64,000 nt of DNA, taken from positions 1 to 64,000 of the forward strand of contig JAPLGM010000016.1 in the NCBI GenBank assembly GCA_026390165.1, given 5' to 3'. The translations under genes were made by a program, and so were the position numbers. Positions 42,133-52,077 of this stretch are shown one piece after another. The stretch's first letter is position 1; every line of letters begins with the position of its first letter. The stretch comes from Campylobacterales bacterium (GTDB lineage Bacteria; Campylobacterota; Campylobacteria; Campylobacterales; Sulfurimonadaceae). The notes below the pieces were generated by a model. The model saw only the letters and a list, made by a program, of their open reading frames with translations, had not been told where the DNA came from and made no database searches.

Positions 42133-43121
42133 CAAAACAGTACCGAAAATGAGAAAAGTGCTCGATTCTCATCATTACGTGAGTGCCATTGATACTCACC
42201 CTTAAAAGAGACGGGATAGATGGGACGATAGCTAAACCCTACAATACCGATATTGTCTTCCGATCCTCTATGATGGTCATTAAAGTGTTCATACCGTCCC
42301 AAAAATGCGTATTGAGGGGTATATCGAACCATCCCTTGCACATAACCAGAGAGGGTGTAATCACTATCTCCGGCATCGTATTCGCTCTTCGCCAAGAGAA
42401 CTTCACTCAGCATTTGCCATTTGGAATCATCATATTTGGCATTGGCTTGGAGAAAACGGGTTCGTTGCGATGCGAGAGGAATGTAATCCCCGATACTTCC
42501 TCCACAGCTATAGTCATTCGAAATTTCCTTTTCCAAGGATAAACCAAAGAAATGGGTATTGCGAATATTGATATACTCATCATCCAAATCGGGGTTTTTT
42601 TGACCAAACAGATGATATTTCATCCCCTCAATTGCGGGAATATACCCATTGATATCAATACCGGTCAAAAATTTTGGAAAAAGGAGAGAGCTGTAGAGAG
42701 GATTGGACGTCATATCTCGTAAAACATTGATGGGTTCTTTATTCCAATACCCAATAGGGGTGATTTGTTTCCCGAAACGAATATTATAAGCATCACTCAG
42801 CCATACATCACCGTACACCCGCTCAGCGTGAAATTGCCGTTTACTGCTTTCGACCCCATCGTTGAAATTTTTTTGATAAAAACCAATCGCTTCAAACTCC
42901 GCCATATAGGAGAACATCGGATTGATATCTCCGTATGCCATAACGGCCACATCATCAAGTGTAAAGATTTTATCTTTGTCTTTGAATTCAAATTCTGTTG
43001 CAAAATAACCACCGACGTTCAACATATTGTCAACTTGAAGACCATGCCCAAGGGTATAGGAATCAGCCTGCACAAGAGCTATCAAACAAAGCAGCAATCC
43101 CATTTTTTGAATTGTCATCAT
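42132..43121 (-). CDS. Outer-membrane porin-like beta-barrel protein
   Basis: A 329-residue exported protein with a signal peptide (about residues 1-19, ending VQADS) and alternating beta strands throughout. It ends in a typical outer-membrane C-terminal strand with a terminal phenylalanine (ALFSFSVLF). Strand wording such as YGDVWLSDAYNIRFGKQITPIGYWN resembles phosphate/anion-selective (OprO/P-like) porins. It is the first gene of a three-gene unit with the binding protein and HD-GYP protein. That layout suggests a pathway running from outer membrane to cytoplasm. Substrate unknown. Confidence 0.8.
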   Translation of the reverse strand: MMTIQKMGLLLCLIALVQADSYTLGHGLQVDNMLNVGGYFATEFEFKDKDKIFTLDDVAVMAYGDINPMFSYMAEFEAIGFYQKNFNDGVESSKRQFHAERVYGDVWLSDAYNIRFGKQITPIGYWNKEPINVLRDMTSNPLYSSLLFPKFLTGIDINGYIPAIEGMKYHLFGQKNPDLDDEYINIRNTHFFGLSLEKEISNDYSCGGSIGDYIPLASQRTRFLQANAKYDDSKWQMLSEVLLAKSEYDAGDSDYTLSGYVQGMVRYTPQYAFLGRYEHFNDHHRGSEDNIGIVGFSYRPIYPVSFKGEYQWHSRNDENRALFSFSVLF

Positions 43122-43286
43122 ATTAACCTTGTGAAAATATACTTTTTTGATACTACCATAGTCTATATGTTACATTGCTAAAAGATTATAAGAAAGCATG
43201 TATATATTGATTGTTGTAGCGTTATTAACATACATTTACCTATAAGAGATTACAATGGCGCCCAATATTCTAATCTTAGGCTACCG

Positions 43287-46200
43287 ATGAATAAAATTTT
43301 CTCCTTTTTGAGCTCCATGAAAACCATGGCAGCGTTAATGCTCGTATTTGCCGTGTCCATCGGCTATGCTACTTTTGTTGAAAACGACTATGGGACGATG
43401 TCTGCCAAAGCCGATATCTATAATGCCCGATGGTTTGAAATATTGTTGAGTCTATTGGCTTTTAATCTGATTCTTAATATTATAAAATTCAAAATGGCAC
43501 GCCGTGAAAAGTTCCTCGTTTTAACATTTCACGTCGCTTTTTTGATTATTCTTATCGGTGCGGGTGTGACGCGCTATTTTGGTTATGAGGGGACAATGCA
43601 CATCCGTGAGGGGGAGAGCAATGATGCGATTCTCAGTGCAGAACCCTATATTAGCTTCGATGTCAAAAAAGGGGAGAAAGTTTACACCTTTAAAGAGCCC
43701 CTTTACCTTTCCAAACGCTCAGAGAATCATTTTGATCGAAAACTTGATATTCAGGGTGAAATGATTAATGTTAAGCTCGACAACTATATGGGGGATGCCC
43801 GTTATGAAGCGGTCGCTGATCCCAAAGGTGCGCCCATTCTTAATATGATGATTACCGCAGGCGGTGGCGGTGAGCAGGTGAGTTTGAAAGAGGGGGACTT
43901 TTTTGAGGCGAACGATATGGTGATTGATTTTGGTTCTAAGCAACACTTCAGTAAGCCCGTTGTAGCCTTGAGTGTGGAGGGGGATAAAGTCGTTATGACG
44001 ACCCCGCTTGCGATGAATGCGTTGAGTATGGATACCCAAAAAACCTATACGGTACCTGCCGGTAAAAATCCTCTCACCAATCGTACCCTTTTCCAAAGTG
44101 CCCAAAGCGGTTTCGTGTTACGTGCATTTTTGCCTCATGGCTCGATGCAATTGGTTTCCAAACCCTCTAAAGGACCTATGGTTCAAGGGCAAGATGCTCT
44201 GACGCTTACAGTAGCACGAGGGGTGAAAAGCGAAAAAATTGTCGTTCTTGGTTCTCAAGGGGTGATCGGTGAAGAATCTAATGCAACATTAGAGGATGTC
44301 ACTGTAAGCGCCAGTTATGGTTCTATTGAGAAACAACTTCCGTTTTCGATTCTCCTTAACGATTTCCAGTTAGAGCGCTATCCAGGCTCTATGTCCCCTG
44401 CATCCTATGCCAGTGAAGTGACACTATTGGATCAAAGATCAGGAGTCAAAATGCCATTTCGTATCTATATGAACCACATTCTCGATTATCAAGGATTCCG
44501 CTTCTTCCAATCGTCGTACGATCAAGATGAGCTAGGAACCGTTCTTTCGGTCAATAAAGATCCAGGGACGTTGATTACCTATATCGGTTATTTCCTCCTT
44601 GCCTTGGGACTGTTTGGCGTTTTATTGGTCAAAAACGGTCGTTTCAACAGTCTAAGCGAAAAGCTCAAAAAATTAGATGCTCAAAAAATAGCTGCCTCAG
44701 TATTGATGGTCGCTTTGATGGTGGGGGGAGCGGATCTTAGAGCCTCGGATGAGGAGAACCCTGTTATCAAAATGGCGAAAAGTTTTAACGCCGCCCATGC
44801 GGAAAAATTTGGTCATCTGGTCGTTCAAGACAGCGGCGGACGGATGAAACCTCTCGATACCCTCTCTCGGGAGATTGTAGCCAAGCTTAGCCGTAGCGAT
44901 AGTGTTATGGGATTGACCTCCAACCAAGTGATTCTGGGAATGATGCTTCGTCCTGATGCGTGGCGCGAAATTTCGATGATTAAAACAAGCGACAAAGAGA
45001 TCAATAAAATCATAGGGCTGAAAGAGGATGCAAAAACAGCAGCATTCTCACAATTTTTTGAGGTTCCCGATGAAATTACGGGGTATAAACTTGCCAAATT
45101 AGTCGATGAAGCGACTCGAAAGTCCCCAGCAAAGCGTGATAAACTTGATAAAGCATTGCTACAAGTCGATGAGCGGGTCAATGTCGCCTATATGGTTTAT
45201 ACCGGTTCATTGATCCAAATGTGGCCAAAAGCAAATGATAAAAATAACAAATGGCACGCAACAATCGAAGCATTGCAAACACTTCCTCCCAAAGACGCCG
45301 AAATGGTACGGATGATGGCAATGAGCTATTTCGGTGCTGTTGACAGTGCGCTTAAAAGTGGTGATTGGAGCAATGCGGATAAAGCATTGGCGTTGATCGA
45401 CAAATATCAACATTTCGCAGGGGCAAGTGTCTATCCGAATGCTAATAAACTTGCAGTAGAAATTTTTTACAACAAAACGAATATTTTCGAACAGTTGTGG
45501 CCTTTGTATTTTATCATCGGGTTTACGTTGCTGATCTTATCGTTTGTTAAAATTTTAAAACCGAATTTCAAACTTGATTTCTTTAGCCGCGTCTCATTGG
45601 GACTATTGATCCTCTTTTTTATGGCGCATACGGCAGGATTGGCAATGCGTTGGTATATTTCAGGACATGCACCATGGTCAAACGGGTATGAGTCAATGGT
45701 TTATATCGGATGGGCAACCGTATTGGCGGGCTTTATCTTCTCACGCAAATCGGCGATTACCCTCGCCGCAACAGGGATTATGACGGGGCTTATTTTGTTC
45801 GTTGCCCATCTTAACTGGATGGATCCCCAAGTAACCAACCTTGTCCCCGTATTGCAATCGTATTGGTTGAGTATCCATGTATCGATGATTACAGCAAGCT
45901 ACGGTTTCTTGGGATTGGGTGCACTTCTAGGAATGATTACCCTGATCCTCTTTATCCTCAAAAATGAGACGAATTCAGCACGTCTAAACCTCGCGATCAA
46001 AGAGCTCAATGCCATCAATGAGATGAGTCTAATGATTGGACTGGTTTTACTGACAGTCGGAAACTTCCTCGGTGGTGTCTGGGCAAATGAGAGCTGGGGA
46101 CGCTACTGGGGATGGGATCCAAAAGAGACATGGGCATTGGTAACTATTCTTGTCTATGCCGTCGTGATTCACTTGCGGATGATTAAGGGGGCGTATAACG

Positions 46201-46397
46201 ACTACTCTTTTAGTGTTATTTCACTCCTTGCCTTTACCTCCGTATTGATGACCTATTTCGGGGTGAACTACTATCTTGCAGGGATGCACTCGTATGCGAA
46301 GGGGGATTCTGTCCCTGTTCCTGATTTTGTCCCCATTACCTATGCGATTGTCGCCATCGTTATTGCTATGGCGTATCCGAAACGTTCTACCACGTAA
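43287..46397 (+). CDS. ccsBA: Fused cytochrome c synthase CcsB-CcsA
   Basis: A 1036-residue System II cytochrome c maturation protein that exports haem and attaches it to CxxCH motifs in the periplasm. The N-terminal CcsB/ResB part has membrane helices near residues 10-28, 50-66 and 80-95, then a large periplasmic domain up to about residue 430. The C-terminal CcsA part (from about residue 745) has the tryptophan-rich haem motif WGRYWGWDPKETWALV and conserved histidines. The fusion is characteristic of Wolinella and other epsilonproteobacteria. It could serve the CxxCH protein at 12888 among others. Confidence 0.96.
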   Translation: MNKIFSFLSSMKTMAALMLVFAVSIGYATFVENDYGTMSAKADIYNARWFEILLSLLAFNLILNIIKFKMARREKFLVLTFHVAFLIILIGAGVTRYFGYEGTMHIREGESNDAILSAEPYISFDVKKGEKVYTFKEPLYLSKRSENHFDRKLDIQGEMINVKLDNYMGDARYEAVADPKGAPILNMMITAGGGGEQVSLKEGDFFEANDMVIDFGSKQHFSKPVVALSVEGDKVVMTTPLAMNALSMDTQKTYTVPAGKNPLTNRTLFQSAQSGFVLRAFLPHGSMQLVSKPSKGPMVQGQDALTLTVARGVKSEKIVVLGSQGVIGEESNATLEDVTVSASYGSIEKQLPFSILLNDFQLERYPGSMSPASYASEVTLLDQRSGVKMPFRIYMNHILDYQGFRFFQSSYDQDELGTVLSVNKDPGTLITYIGYFLLALGLFGVLLVKNGRFNSLSEKLKKLDAQKIAASVLMVALMVGGADLRASDEENPVIKMAKSFNAAHAEKFGHLVVQDSGGRMKPLDTLSREIVAKLSRSDSVMGLTSNQVILGMMLRPDAWREISMIKTSDKEINKIIGLKEDAKTAAFSQFFEVPDEITGYKLAKLVDEATRKSPAKRDKLDKALLQVDERVNVAYMVYTGSLIQMWPKANDKNNKWHATIEALQTLPPKDAEMVRMMAMSYFGAVDSALKSGDWSNADKALALIDKYQHFAGASVYPNANKLAVEIFYNKTNIFEQLWPLYFIIGFTLLILSFVKILKPNFKLDFFSRVSLGLLILFFMAHTAGLAMRWYISGHAPWSNGYESMVYIGWATVLAGFIFSRKSAITLAATGIMTGLILFVAHLNWMDPQVTNLVPVLQSYWLSIHVSMITASYGFLGLGALLGMITLILFILKNETNSARLNLAIKELNAINEMSLMIGLVLLTVGNFLGGVWANESWGRYWGWDPKETWALVTILVYAVVIHLRMIKGAYNDYSFSVISLLAFTSVLMTYFGVNYYLAGMHSYAKGDSVPVPDFVPITYAIVAIVIAMAYPKRSTT

Positions 46398-46421
46398 TAT
46401 CTGCTCTAATTATATTTAGGA

Positions 46422-46456
46422 TAGAATAATCTCATTCGCAAGGATAGATTATTCTA
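46422..46456. repeat. Perfect 11-bp inverted repeat downstream of ccsBA
   Basis: TAGAATAATCT (46422-46432) and AGATTATTCTA (46446-46456) form a perfect inverted repeat with a 13-base spacer, 25 bases after the ccsBA stop. It may be an AT-rich transcription stop or an operator for the reductase gene that begins 229 bases later. Confidence 0.5.
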
Positions 46457-46684
46457 CATGATATTAAAAATGAAACCTTTCCTCTTTTCATCGCGTATCC
46501 ACTTCAACGCTCAAATTTTACCATTAGTTGTGTTCATGATGCTCCTTGTGTACAGATGGGTGACAATATCAGAGAGATTAGCGGTTGTGGCTGTTCGCAG
46601 TCATTCTATAACTACTAAATATTATTTATTATTGTTTAAAATATATTGTGAAATAATGGTCGTATATTTTAAAAAGGCTCTATT
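46457..46684. other. Intergenic stretch before the reductase gene
   Basis: An AT-rich gap. A frame from 46458 runs through it and into the reductase gene but has no codon character or family match, so I do not call a gene. AAAGG just before 46685 is the reductase ribosome binding site. Nothing else is recognised. Confidence 0.3.
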
Positions 46685-47755
46685 ATGGATTTATTCTCAT
46701 CTATACAAATTGGAAAGTATAATTTAAAGAATAGAATATTTATGGCTCCGATGACGCGATGCAGAAGTCTGCACAATAATATTCCGAATGAAATGATGGC
46801 GGATTATTATTCCCAAAGAGCTTCTGCCGGTCTTATCATTACTGAAGCGACCCAAATTTCGACGAAGGGTATCGGCTATCCCTATACTCCGGGTATTCAT
46901 ACACCGGAACAAGTTCAGGGATGGAGAAAAGTGACCAACGCAGTGCATGATAAAGGGGGAAAGATCTTTTTACAGCTTTGGCATGTCGGGAGAATTTCCC
47001 ATCCGGTGTATCATAACGGAGAACTGCCGGTTGCCCCTTCCGCGATCAAGCCCGCTGGGAGTATCTATACGTATGAGGGGATGAAAGAGTTCGTAGTACC
47101 CCATGCGCTTAGCACGGATGAGATCAAAAATGTTGTGCAGGATTATGTGGCGGGTGCAAAAAATGCGATAGAAGCTGGATTTGACGGGGTGGAAATTCAC
47201 GGAGCTAACGGCTATCTGATCGATCAGTTTTTGCGTGACGGAACAAACCATAGAGAGGACAGTTACGGAGGTTCGATTGAACGTAGAGCTCGATTCCTTT
47301 TTGAGATTGTAGAAGGGATTACGTCTGCTATCGGTTCAGACAAAACGGGGCTACGACTCTCTCCCAGTGGTACGTTTAATGATATGAAAGACTCCGATCC
47401 TCAAAAACATTTTACCTATATCTGTGAAAAGCTTAATGGCTTTGATCTTGCCTATCTTCATATTATTGATGCTCTGGATGGGGATATTAGACACGGTGCC
47501 AATGTCGTCGAACTGAGTCTCCTTAGGGAAGCGTATAAAGGTGTTTTAGTTGCTAATGGAGGGTATGATAAAGAACGGGGGGATTTGGTTATTAAAAATG
47601 GAGAAGCTGATGCTATCTCTTTTGCGTCACTTTTTTTAGCCAATCCGGATCTTCCGGAGCGTTTTAAAGCAAATGCGCAGCTGAACGTACCGAATTCCGA
47701 TACCTTTTACACTCAGGATGAAAAAGGGTATCTGGATTATCCGATATTGCACTAA
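46685..47755 (+). CDS. Old yellow enzyme family alkene reductase (NemA-like)
   Basis: A 356-residue FMN-dependent reductase of activated alkenes, nitro compounds or N-ethylmaleimide-like electrophiles. The flavin barrel motifs are typical ([27 protein letters not shown], the substrate-binding [17 protein letters not shown] and [11 protein letters not shown]). It is cytosolic, with a normal length. The copper ATPase follows 38 bases later on the same strand, so the two may form a stress-response unit. Confidence 0.94.
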   Translation: MDLFSSIQIGKYNLKNRIFMAPMTRCRSLHNNIPNEMMADYYSQRASAGLIITEATQISTKGIGYPYTPGIHTPEQVQGWRKVTNAVHDKGGKIFLQLWHVGRISHPVYHNGELPVAPSAIKPAGSIYTYEGMKEFVVPHALSTDEIKNVVQDYVAGAKNAIEAGFDGVEIHGANGYLIDQFLRDGTNHREDSYGGSIERRARFLFEIVEGITSAIGSDKTGLRLSPSGTFNDMKDSDPQKHFTYICEKLNGFDLAYLHIIDALDGDIRHGANVVELSLLREAYKGVLVANGGYDKERGDLVIKNGEADAISFASLFLANPDLPERFKANAQLNVPNSDTFYTQDEKGYLDYPILH

Positions 47756-47793
47756 GTGGGAAGGGACGGTCAATAAAATGTAAAGGGGGGAAA

Positions 47794-50103
47794 ATGGCAA
47801 AAGATGTCGTATGTGCAATGGAGGTATCCCCCTCCACACCGTATCAAAGTGATTACAAAGGGCGACACTATCTGTTTTGCTCCAAGCATTGTCAGCACAA
47901 ATTTTTAGAGCACCCTGAAAACTTTCTCCCCTCTGAACCCTCACTCTCATCGTGTCACAATCATAGCTGTTCTCTCGATGCAGCTGAGAATGTTCTCTAC
48001 ACTTGTCCCATGCATCCTGAAGTGGAGCAAAAAGAGCCGGGAAGCTGTCCCAAATGCGGTATGGCGCTCGAACCCAAAACACTGCAACTCGAATACGATA
48101 CCACCGAATACGATACGATGAAGCGTCGTTTTTGGGTCAGCATGGTGTTATCAATCGTGGTATTAATCAGTGCGATGGGTGCAGAGTTTTTTCCCGGACA
48201 ATTTGATACGATGATCGATCTAAAATCGCGTCAGTGGATGGAGATGATTCTCTCGATTCCGGTCGTGTGGTGGGGCGGATTTATTTTTTACGTGCGTGCA
48301 TGGGAGTCGGTTCGCAACCGCAGTCTCAATATGTTTACCCTCATCGCACTGGGTACCGCGACGGCATGGATCTACAGTGCGACTGCCGTCCTTTTCCCCC
48401 ATATTTTTCCGGAAAATCTATCGATGCAGATGGGGGTTATTCCGGTCTATTTTGAAGCGGCATCGGTTATCACCGCACTCGTCTTGCTGGGGCAGGTGCT
48501 GGAACTTCGTGCCCGTAGCCGTACCAATGATGCGATTCGGCTGTTGCTGGGGATGACGCCGAAGAGCGCGCGTATCATCCGCGAAGATGGGAGCGAAGAG
48601 GAGATATCTCTCAAAATGGTTCAGCCGGGTGACAGGCTTCGAATCCGTCCGGGTGAGAAGATTCCTGTGGACGGTGAAGTGATCGAAGGGGAGAGTCATG
48701 TGGATGAATCGATGGTGACCGGAGAACCGATTCCCGTCTCTAAAAAAGTGGGAGACCGCCTCATCGGCGCGACGATCAACACAACCGGTGGGCTTGTTAT
48801 GCAGGCACAACAAGTGGGGGGTGACACGCTGCTTGCGCAAATCGTGGCAATGGTGTCGCAAGCGCAGAGAACCAGAGCTCCCATTCAGAAAACAGCCGAT
48901 ACGGTAGCGGGTTATTTTGTCCCTGTGGTCATTGCTATCGCCGTAGTGACGTTTATCGTTTGGCGCCTTTTCGGTCCCGAACCTTCGCTGGGCTATGCCC
49001 TCGTCAATGCAGTAGCCGTGCTGATTATCGCCTGCCCATGCGCGTTAGGATTGGCTACTCCGATATCGATTATGGTGGGAACGGGTAAGGGGGCGACAGC
49101 GGGCATTTTGATCAAAAATGCCGAGGCGCTGGAGATGATGGAAAAAATCGATACCCTTGTCATCGATAAGACGGGGACACTCACCGAGGGAAAACCGAAA
49201 CTGGTCTCCGTTATTTCCCAGAATAGTTGGGATGAAGGCTCGATTATTTCTCTGGCGGCCTCACTGGAACGAGGAAGTGAGCATCCTCTAGCGTCAGCGG
49301 TAGTGAATGCTGCACAGGGGAGGGGCTTGTCGCTGAGTGAAGTAGATCAGTTCAAATCAATAACGGGAAAAGGGGTCGTAGGTATCATCGAAGGGGAGAA
49401 TATTGCCCTGGGAAATATCAAGCTTATGGAGGATCTGGGAATCGAAACCGCCACGTTTATGGCTACGGCAGATGATATGCGCCGCGCTGGAGAGAGTGTA
49501 ATGTTTCTTTCGTGTGATGAAAAGATAGCGGCTATACTCGGGGTCGCTGACCCGATCAAAGAGACAACCTTGCAAGCGATTCGTGATTTGCATGAAGAGG
49601 GGATAACCATCGTGATGTTGAGCGGGGATAGCCGTATCACTGCCGAAGCGGTCGGAACCCAGCTGGGGATAGATCGTATCGAGGCTGAAGTGCTTCCGCA
49701 TCAGAAAGCCGAAACGATCAAACGGCTTCAAAGCGAGGGGCACTTTGTCGCGATGGCAGGAGATGGCATCAACGATGCACCCGCACTGGCACAGGCTCAT
49801 GTAGGGATCGCTATGGGGACAGGGGCGGATGTCGCGATGGAGAGTGCTGGAATTACCCTTATCAAAGGGGATCTGCGCGGTATTGTCCGCTCCCGCCATC
49901 TCAGCCGTGCCACGATGCGCAATATTCGACAGAATCTATTTTTTGCATTTGTCTATAACTCGGTGGGGATACCGATCGCGGCGGGGGTGCTTTATCCCTA
50001 TTTCGGGATACTCCTATCGCCGATGATTGCAGCGGCGGCGATGAGTTTTAGCTCGGTGTCGGTCATTACGAATGCGTTGAGATTAAGAAGTCAAAAGTTG
50101 TAA
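47794..50103 (+). CDS. Copper-translocating P1B-type ATPase with YHS and HMBD domains
   Basis: A 769-residue inner-membrane metal exporter. In place of the usual HMA domains it has an N-terminal YHS domain (VCAMEVSP ... [16 protein letters not shown]) and a heavy-metal-binding segment ([26 protein letters not shown]). Six to eight membrane helices, the ion-binding [11 protein letters not shown], the phosphorylated aspartate [11 protein letters not shown] and the [13 protein letters not shown] hinge follow. This layout is that of CopA-like Cu(I)/Ag(I) pumps. It has a GGGGGG run just before the start codon. It is noticeably more GC-rich than the DNA to its right. Confidence 0.95.
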   Translation: MAKDVVCAMEVSPSTPYQSDYKGRHYLFCSKHCQHKFLEHPENFLPSEPSLSSCHNHSCSLDAAENVLYTCPMHPEVEQKEPGSCPKCGMALEPKTLQLEYDTTEYDTMKRRFWVSMVLSIVVLISAMGAEFFPGQFDTMIDLKSRQWMEMILSIPVVWWGGFIFYVRAWESVRNRSLNMFTLIALGTATAWIYSATAVLFPHIFPENLSMQMGVIPVYFEAASVITALVLLGQVLELRARSRTNDAIRLLLGMTPKSARIIREDGSEEEISLKMVQPGDRLRIRPGEKIPVDGEVIEGESHVDESMVTGEPIPVSKKVGDRLIGATINTTGGLVMQAQQVGGDTLLAQIVAMVSQAQRTRAPIQKTADTVAGYFVPVVIAIAVVTFIVWRLFGPEPSLGYALVNAVAVLIIACPCALGLATPISIMVGTGKGATAGILIKNAEALEMMEKIDTLVIDKTGTLTEGKPKLVSVISQNSWDEGSIISLAASLERGSEHPLASAVVNAAQGRGLSLSEVDQFKSITGKGVVGIIEGENIALGNIKLMEDLGIETATFMATADDMRRAGESVMFLSCDEKIAAILGVADPIKETTLQAIRDLHEEGITIVMLSGDSRITAEAVGTQLGIDRIEAEVLPHQKAETIKRLQSEGHFVAMAGDGINDAPALAQAHVGIAMGTGADVAMESAGITLIKGDLRGIVRSRHLSRATMRNIRQNLFFAFVYNSVGIPIAAGVLYPYFGILLSPMIAAAAMSFSSVSVITNALRLRSQKL

Positions 50104-50137
50104 TCAGTATAGTTGGGATGGATTACTTTCAAACTTT

Positions 50138-50257
50138 ATGCAGAATTTTTATCTCGAATACCCGCAATGCCGATCCCACGGTGTACCCTATTTTCAAATG
50201 CCAGACGGTGAAATCACCTCAAAAGTTCCGAAAGAGTACGAAGGGATTTATAAATAA
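50138..50257 (+). CDS. Possible 39-residue protein or gene remnant
   Basis: The frame from the ATG at 50138 reads MQNFYLEYPQCRSHGVPYF and on to a plausible hydrophilic end (PKEYEGIYK), with codon use that looks protein-coding. There is no ribosome binding site, and the frame is open upstream past 50104, so it may be the tail of a gene cut by insertion next to the copper ATPase. I recognise no family. The rest of the 50104-50379 gap holds nothing else clear. Confidence 0.3.
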   Translation: MQNFYLEYPQCRSHGVPYFQMPDGEITSKVPKEYEGIYK

Positions 50258-50379
50258 AAATCTTGTATTTTACATCCCGTTTGCCATGAGCCTATCGATA
50301 TGATCTGGTGGATAATTAGGCGTTGAAAAATACAATTTTATTGTATACTAAGTCATTAAATTAAAAATAAGGTATGGTC

Positions 50380-51417
50380 ATGAAAATTGTTTTTTTTAAT
50401 CACAAAGGTGGCGTTAGTAAAACAACTACAGCCTACAATCTTGGGTGGATGCTTGGAATATTAGAAAAAAAGGTTTTATTGGTGGATGCAGACCCTCAGT
50501 GTAATTTATCAGGATTAGTGCTAGGTGATGAATTTGACAAATATTATACCGAAGATACAACTAAAGAACACAATATTAAAGATGGGGTAAAGATGGCTTT
50601 TGGGGGTAAACCAATACCTATTCAAGCAGTCGATTGCTATTCACCAGATCGAAATAAAAATCTCTATCTCTTAGCTGGTCATGCCAACTTGAGTGAATAT
50701 GATGCCTCACTTAGTCTCGCACAAAACTCTAATAATGCTATTAGTGCTTTACAAAATTTACCAGGTGCTTTCAATGAACTCATTAATAAAACATCGGAAA
50801 AATATGAGATTGATTTTGTTTTGATCGATTTGAATCCTGGATTAAGTGCTATCAATCAAAATCTCTTTATTTTAAGTGATGGATTTTTGATCCCAACCAA
50901 TCCAGACCCTTTTTCTATTATGGCATTGGATACATTATCCAAAGTTTTACCGAAATGGGTCGATTGGGCAGACCGTATGAAAGATTTATTTGCCGATGCA
51001 GCCTATCCATTGTCGAATAGTCGTCCTAAATTTATCGGTGGTTTAATCCAACGATTTAATATTAGAAATGGAAAAGCAGCTAAACCGTATAGAGAAAACA
51101 TAGCAGATATTCAAAATATTATGCAAACCAAGCTTTTTCCATCATTTGAAAAAGCAAGGATGTTATTTGACAATGAAACATATCAAATTGCATCTATCCC
51201 CGAAAATTTTTGTCTAGCAGAAATTCCTGATTTTCAAGGCCTTTTGCCAAAAGCCAATGAAGCTGGTGTTCCCGTATTTGCTATTACTGATGAGGAAATT
51301 CATGAAGCTGGGGAAGTTAAAACTGGTCTAATGCAAAACCGTGAAAAGTTTTATGCACATTTTGAAAAAATTGCAAATCAATTAATTTTGGTAAAAGATA
51401 ATGCTAAAATTAAGTAA
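50380..51417 (+). CDS. ParA/Soj-like ATPase of a two-gene module
   Basis: A 345-residue deviant-Walker ATPase. The P-loop is FNHKGGVSKTTTAYNLG with both signature lysines, and the DADPQCNLSG switch and VLIDLNPGLSAIN motif follow. No ParB, centromere-like repeat or replication gene is nearby, so it is unlikely to segregate a replicon. Instead it overlaps by 17 bases a gene for a HEPN-type protein. I start at the ATG at 50380, which has AAGG seven bases upstream; an ATG two codons earlier is too close to it. The AT-rich composition suggests acquired DNA. A defence role is inference. Confidence 0.88.
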   Translation: MKIVFFNHKGGVSKTTTAYNLGWMLGILEKKVLLVDADPQCNLSGLVLGDEFDKYYTEDTTKEHNIKDGVKMAFGGKPIPIQAVDCYSPDRNKNLYLLAGHANLSEYDASLSLAQNSNNAISALQNLPGAFNELINKTSEKYEIDFVLIDLNPGLSAINQNLFILSDGFLIPTNPDPFSIMALDTLSKVLPKWVDWADRMKDLFADAAYPLSNSRPKFIGGLIQRFNIRNGKAAKPYRENIADIQNIMQTKLFPSFEKARMLFDNETYQIASIPENFCLAEIPDFQGLLPKANEAGVPVFAITDEEIHEAGEVKTGLMQNREKFYAHFEKIANQLILVKDNAKIK

Positions 51418-52060
51418 AGAGTTTGATGTACAGATACAGTCATGTAAAGAGTTATATGCTGTTTATGGTCACTTAAAAAATAATTTATCATACCCTCTTG
51501 ATTTATCTGATTTGCTAAGAGCACAAGTGGTTTATGCTGTTAGTGCTTTGGATAAATTGGTGCATGAATTGGTTAAAAAAGGGATGGTTGAAATTTTTGA
51601 AGGCAAACGACTAAAAACAACTACATTTTCTAATTTTGGAATTTCGCTCAATACATTGATAAAAATACAAGAAGTTGGTTCTATTGCGGTGCCTCAATCT
51701 ATTGAAGAGACAGCTATATATTGGTTTGAACGAGAAATTAGTTTAAAGCATAAAAGCTTGAGCTTTCAAGCCCCTGATAAAATATCTGAAGCATTAAGCT
51801 TAATTTGGTTGGAAGAACATAAATGGCAAAAGATTCATTTTAATATCATCATTCAGCCCATAGGTTCTTTAGTAACGATGACTGAAAGGGATATGAAAAC
51901 GTATTTAAAAAATATTGTTGCGCGTCGTAATCAAATTGTGCATGAAGCGGATATCAATATTATATGTAACTCAAAAGATACCATGGATGAGGATGAAGCG
52001 AATAATATCGTCCAATTTATTGATGCTTTGGGGAAAAGTATTTATAAATGTGTCATATAA
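51401..52060 (+). CDS. HEPN-domain protein, likely ribonuclease
   Basis: A 219-residue all-helical protein resembling the RiboL-PSP-type HEPN group. The catalytic R-N-x3-H motif of HEPN ribonucleases is clear (RRNQIVHEAD, about residues 177-186), and a conserved helix precedes it (QVVYAVSALDKLVHELVK). Such domains cut RNA in toxin-antitoxin and phage-defence systems. The start overlaps the ParA-like gene by 17 bases, showing tight coupling. The ATPase partner could gate the nuclease; no MNT-type antitoxin is present. Confidence 0.78.
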   Translation: MLKLSKEFDVQIQSCKELYAVYGHLKNNLSYPLDLSDLLRAQVVYAVSALDKLVHELVKKGMVEIFEGKRLKTTTFSNFGISLNTLIKIQEVGSIAVPQSIEETAIYWFEREISLKHKSLSFQAPDKISEALSLIWLEEHKWQKIHFNIIIQPIGSLVTMTERDMKTYLKNIVARRNQIVHEADINIICNSKDTMDEDEANNIVQFIDALGKSIYKCVI

Positions 52061-52077
52061 AATAGATAAGTGTTTGC

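Noticed and set aside
46458-46727. 89-codon frame upstream of and overlapping the reductase gene
   Set aside because: No ribosome binding site, no recognisable domain, and it runs into the true reductase start in another frame.
50380-51417. Plasmid or chromosome partition locus
   Set aside because: The ParA-like protein has no ParB partner, no iterated sites and no replication gene nearby.
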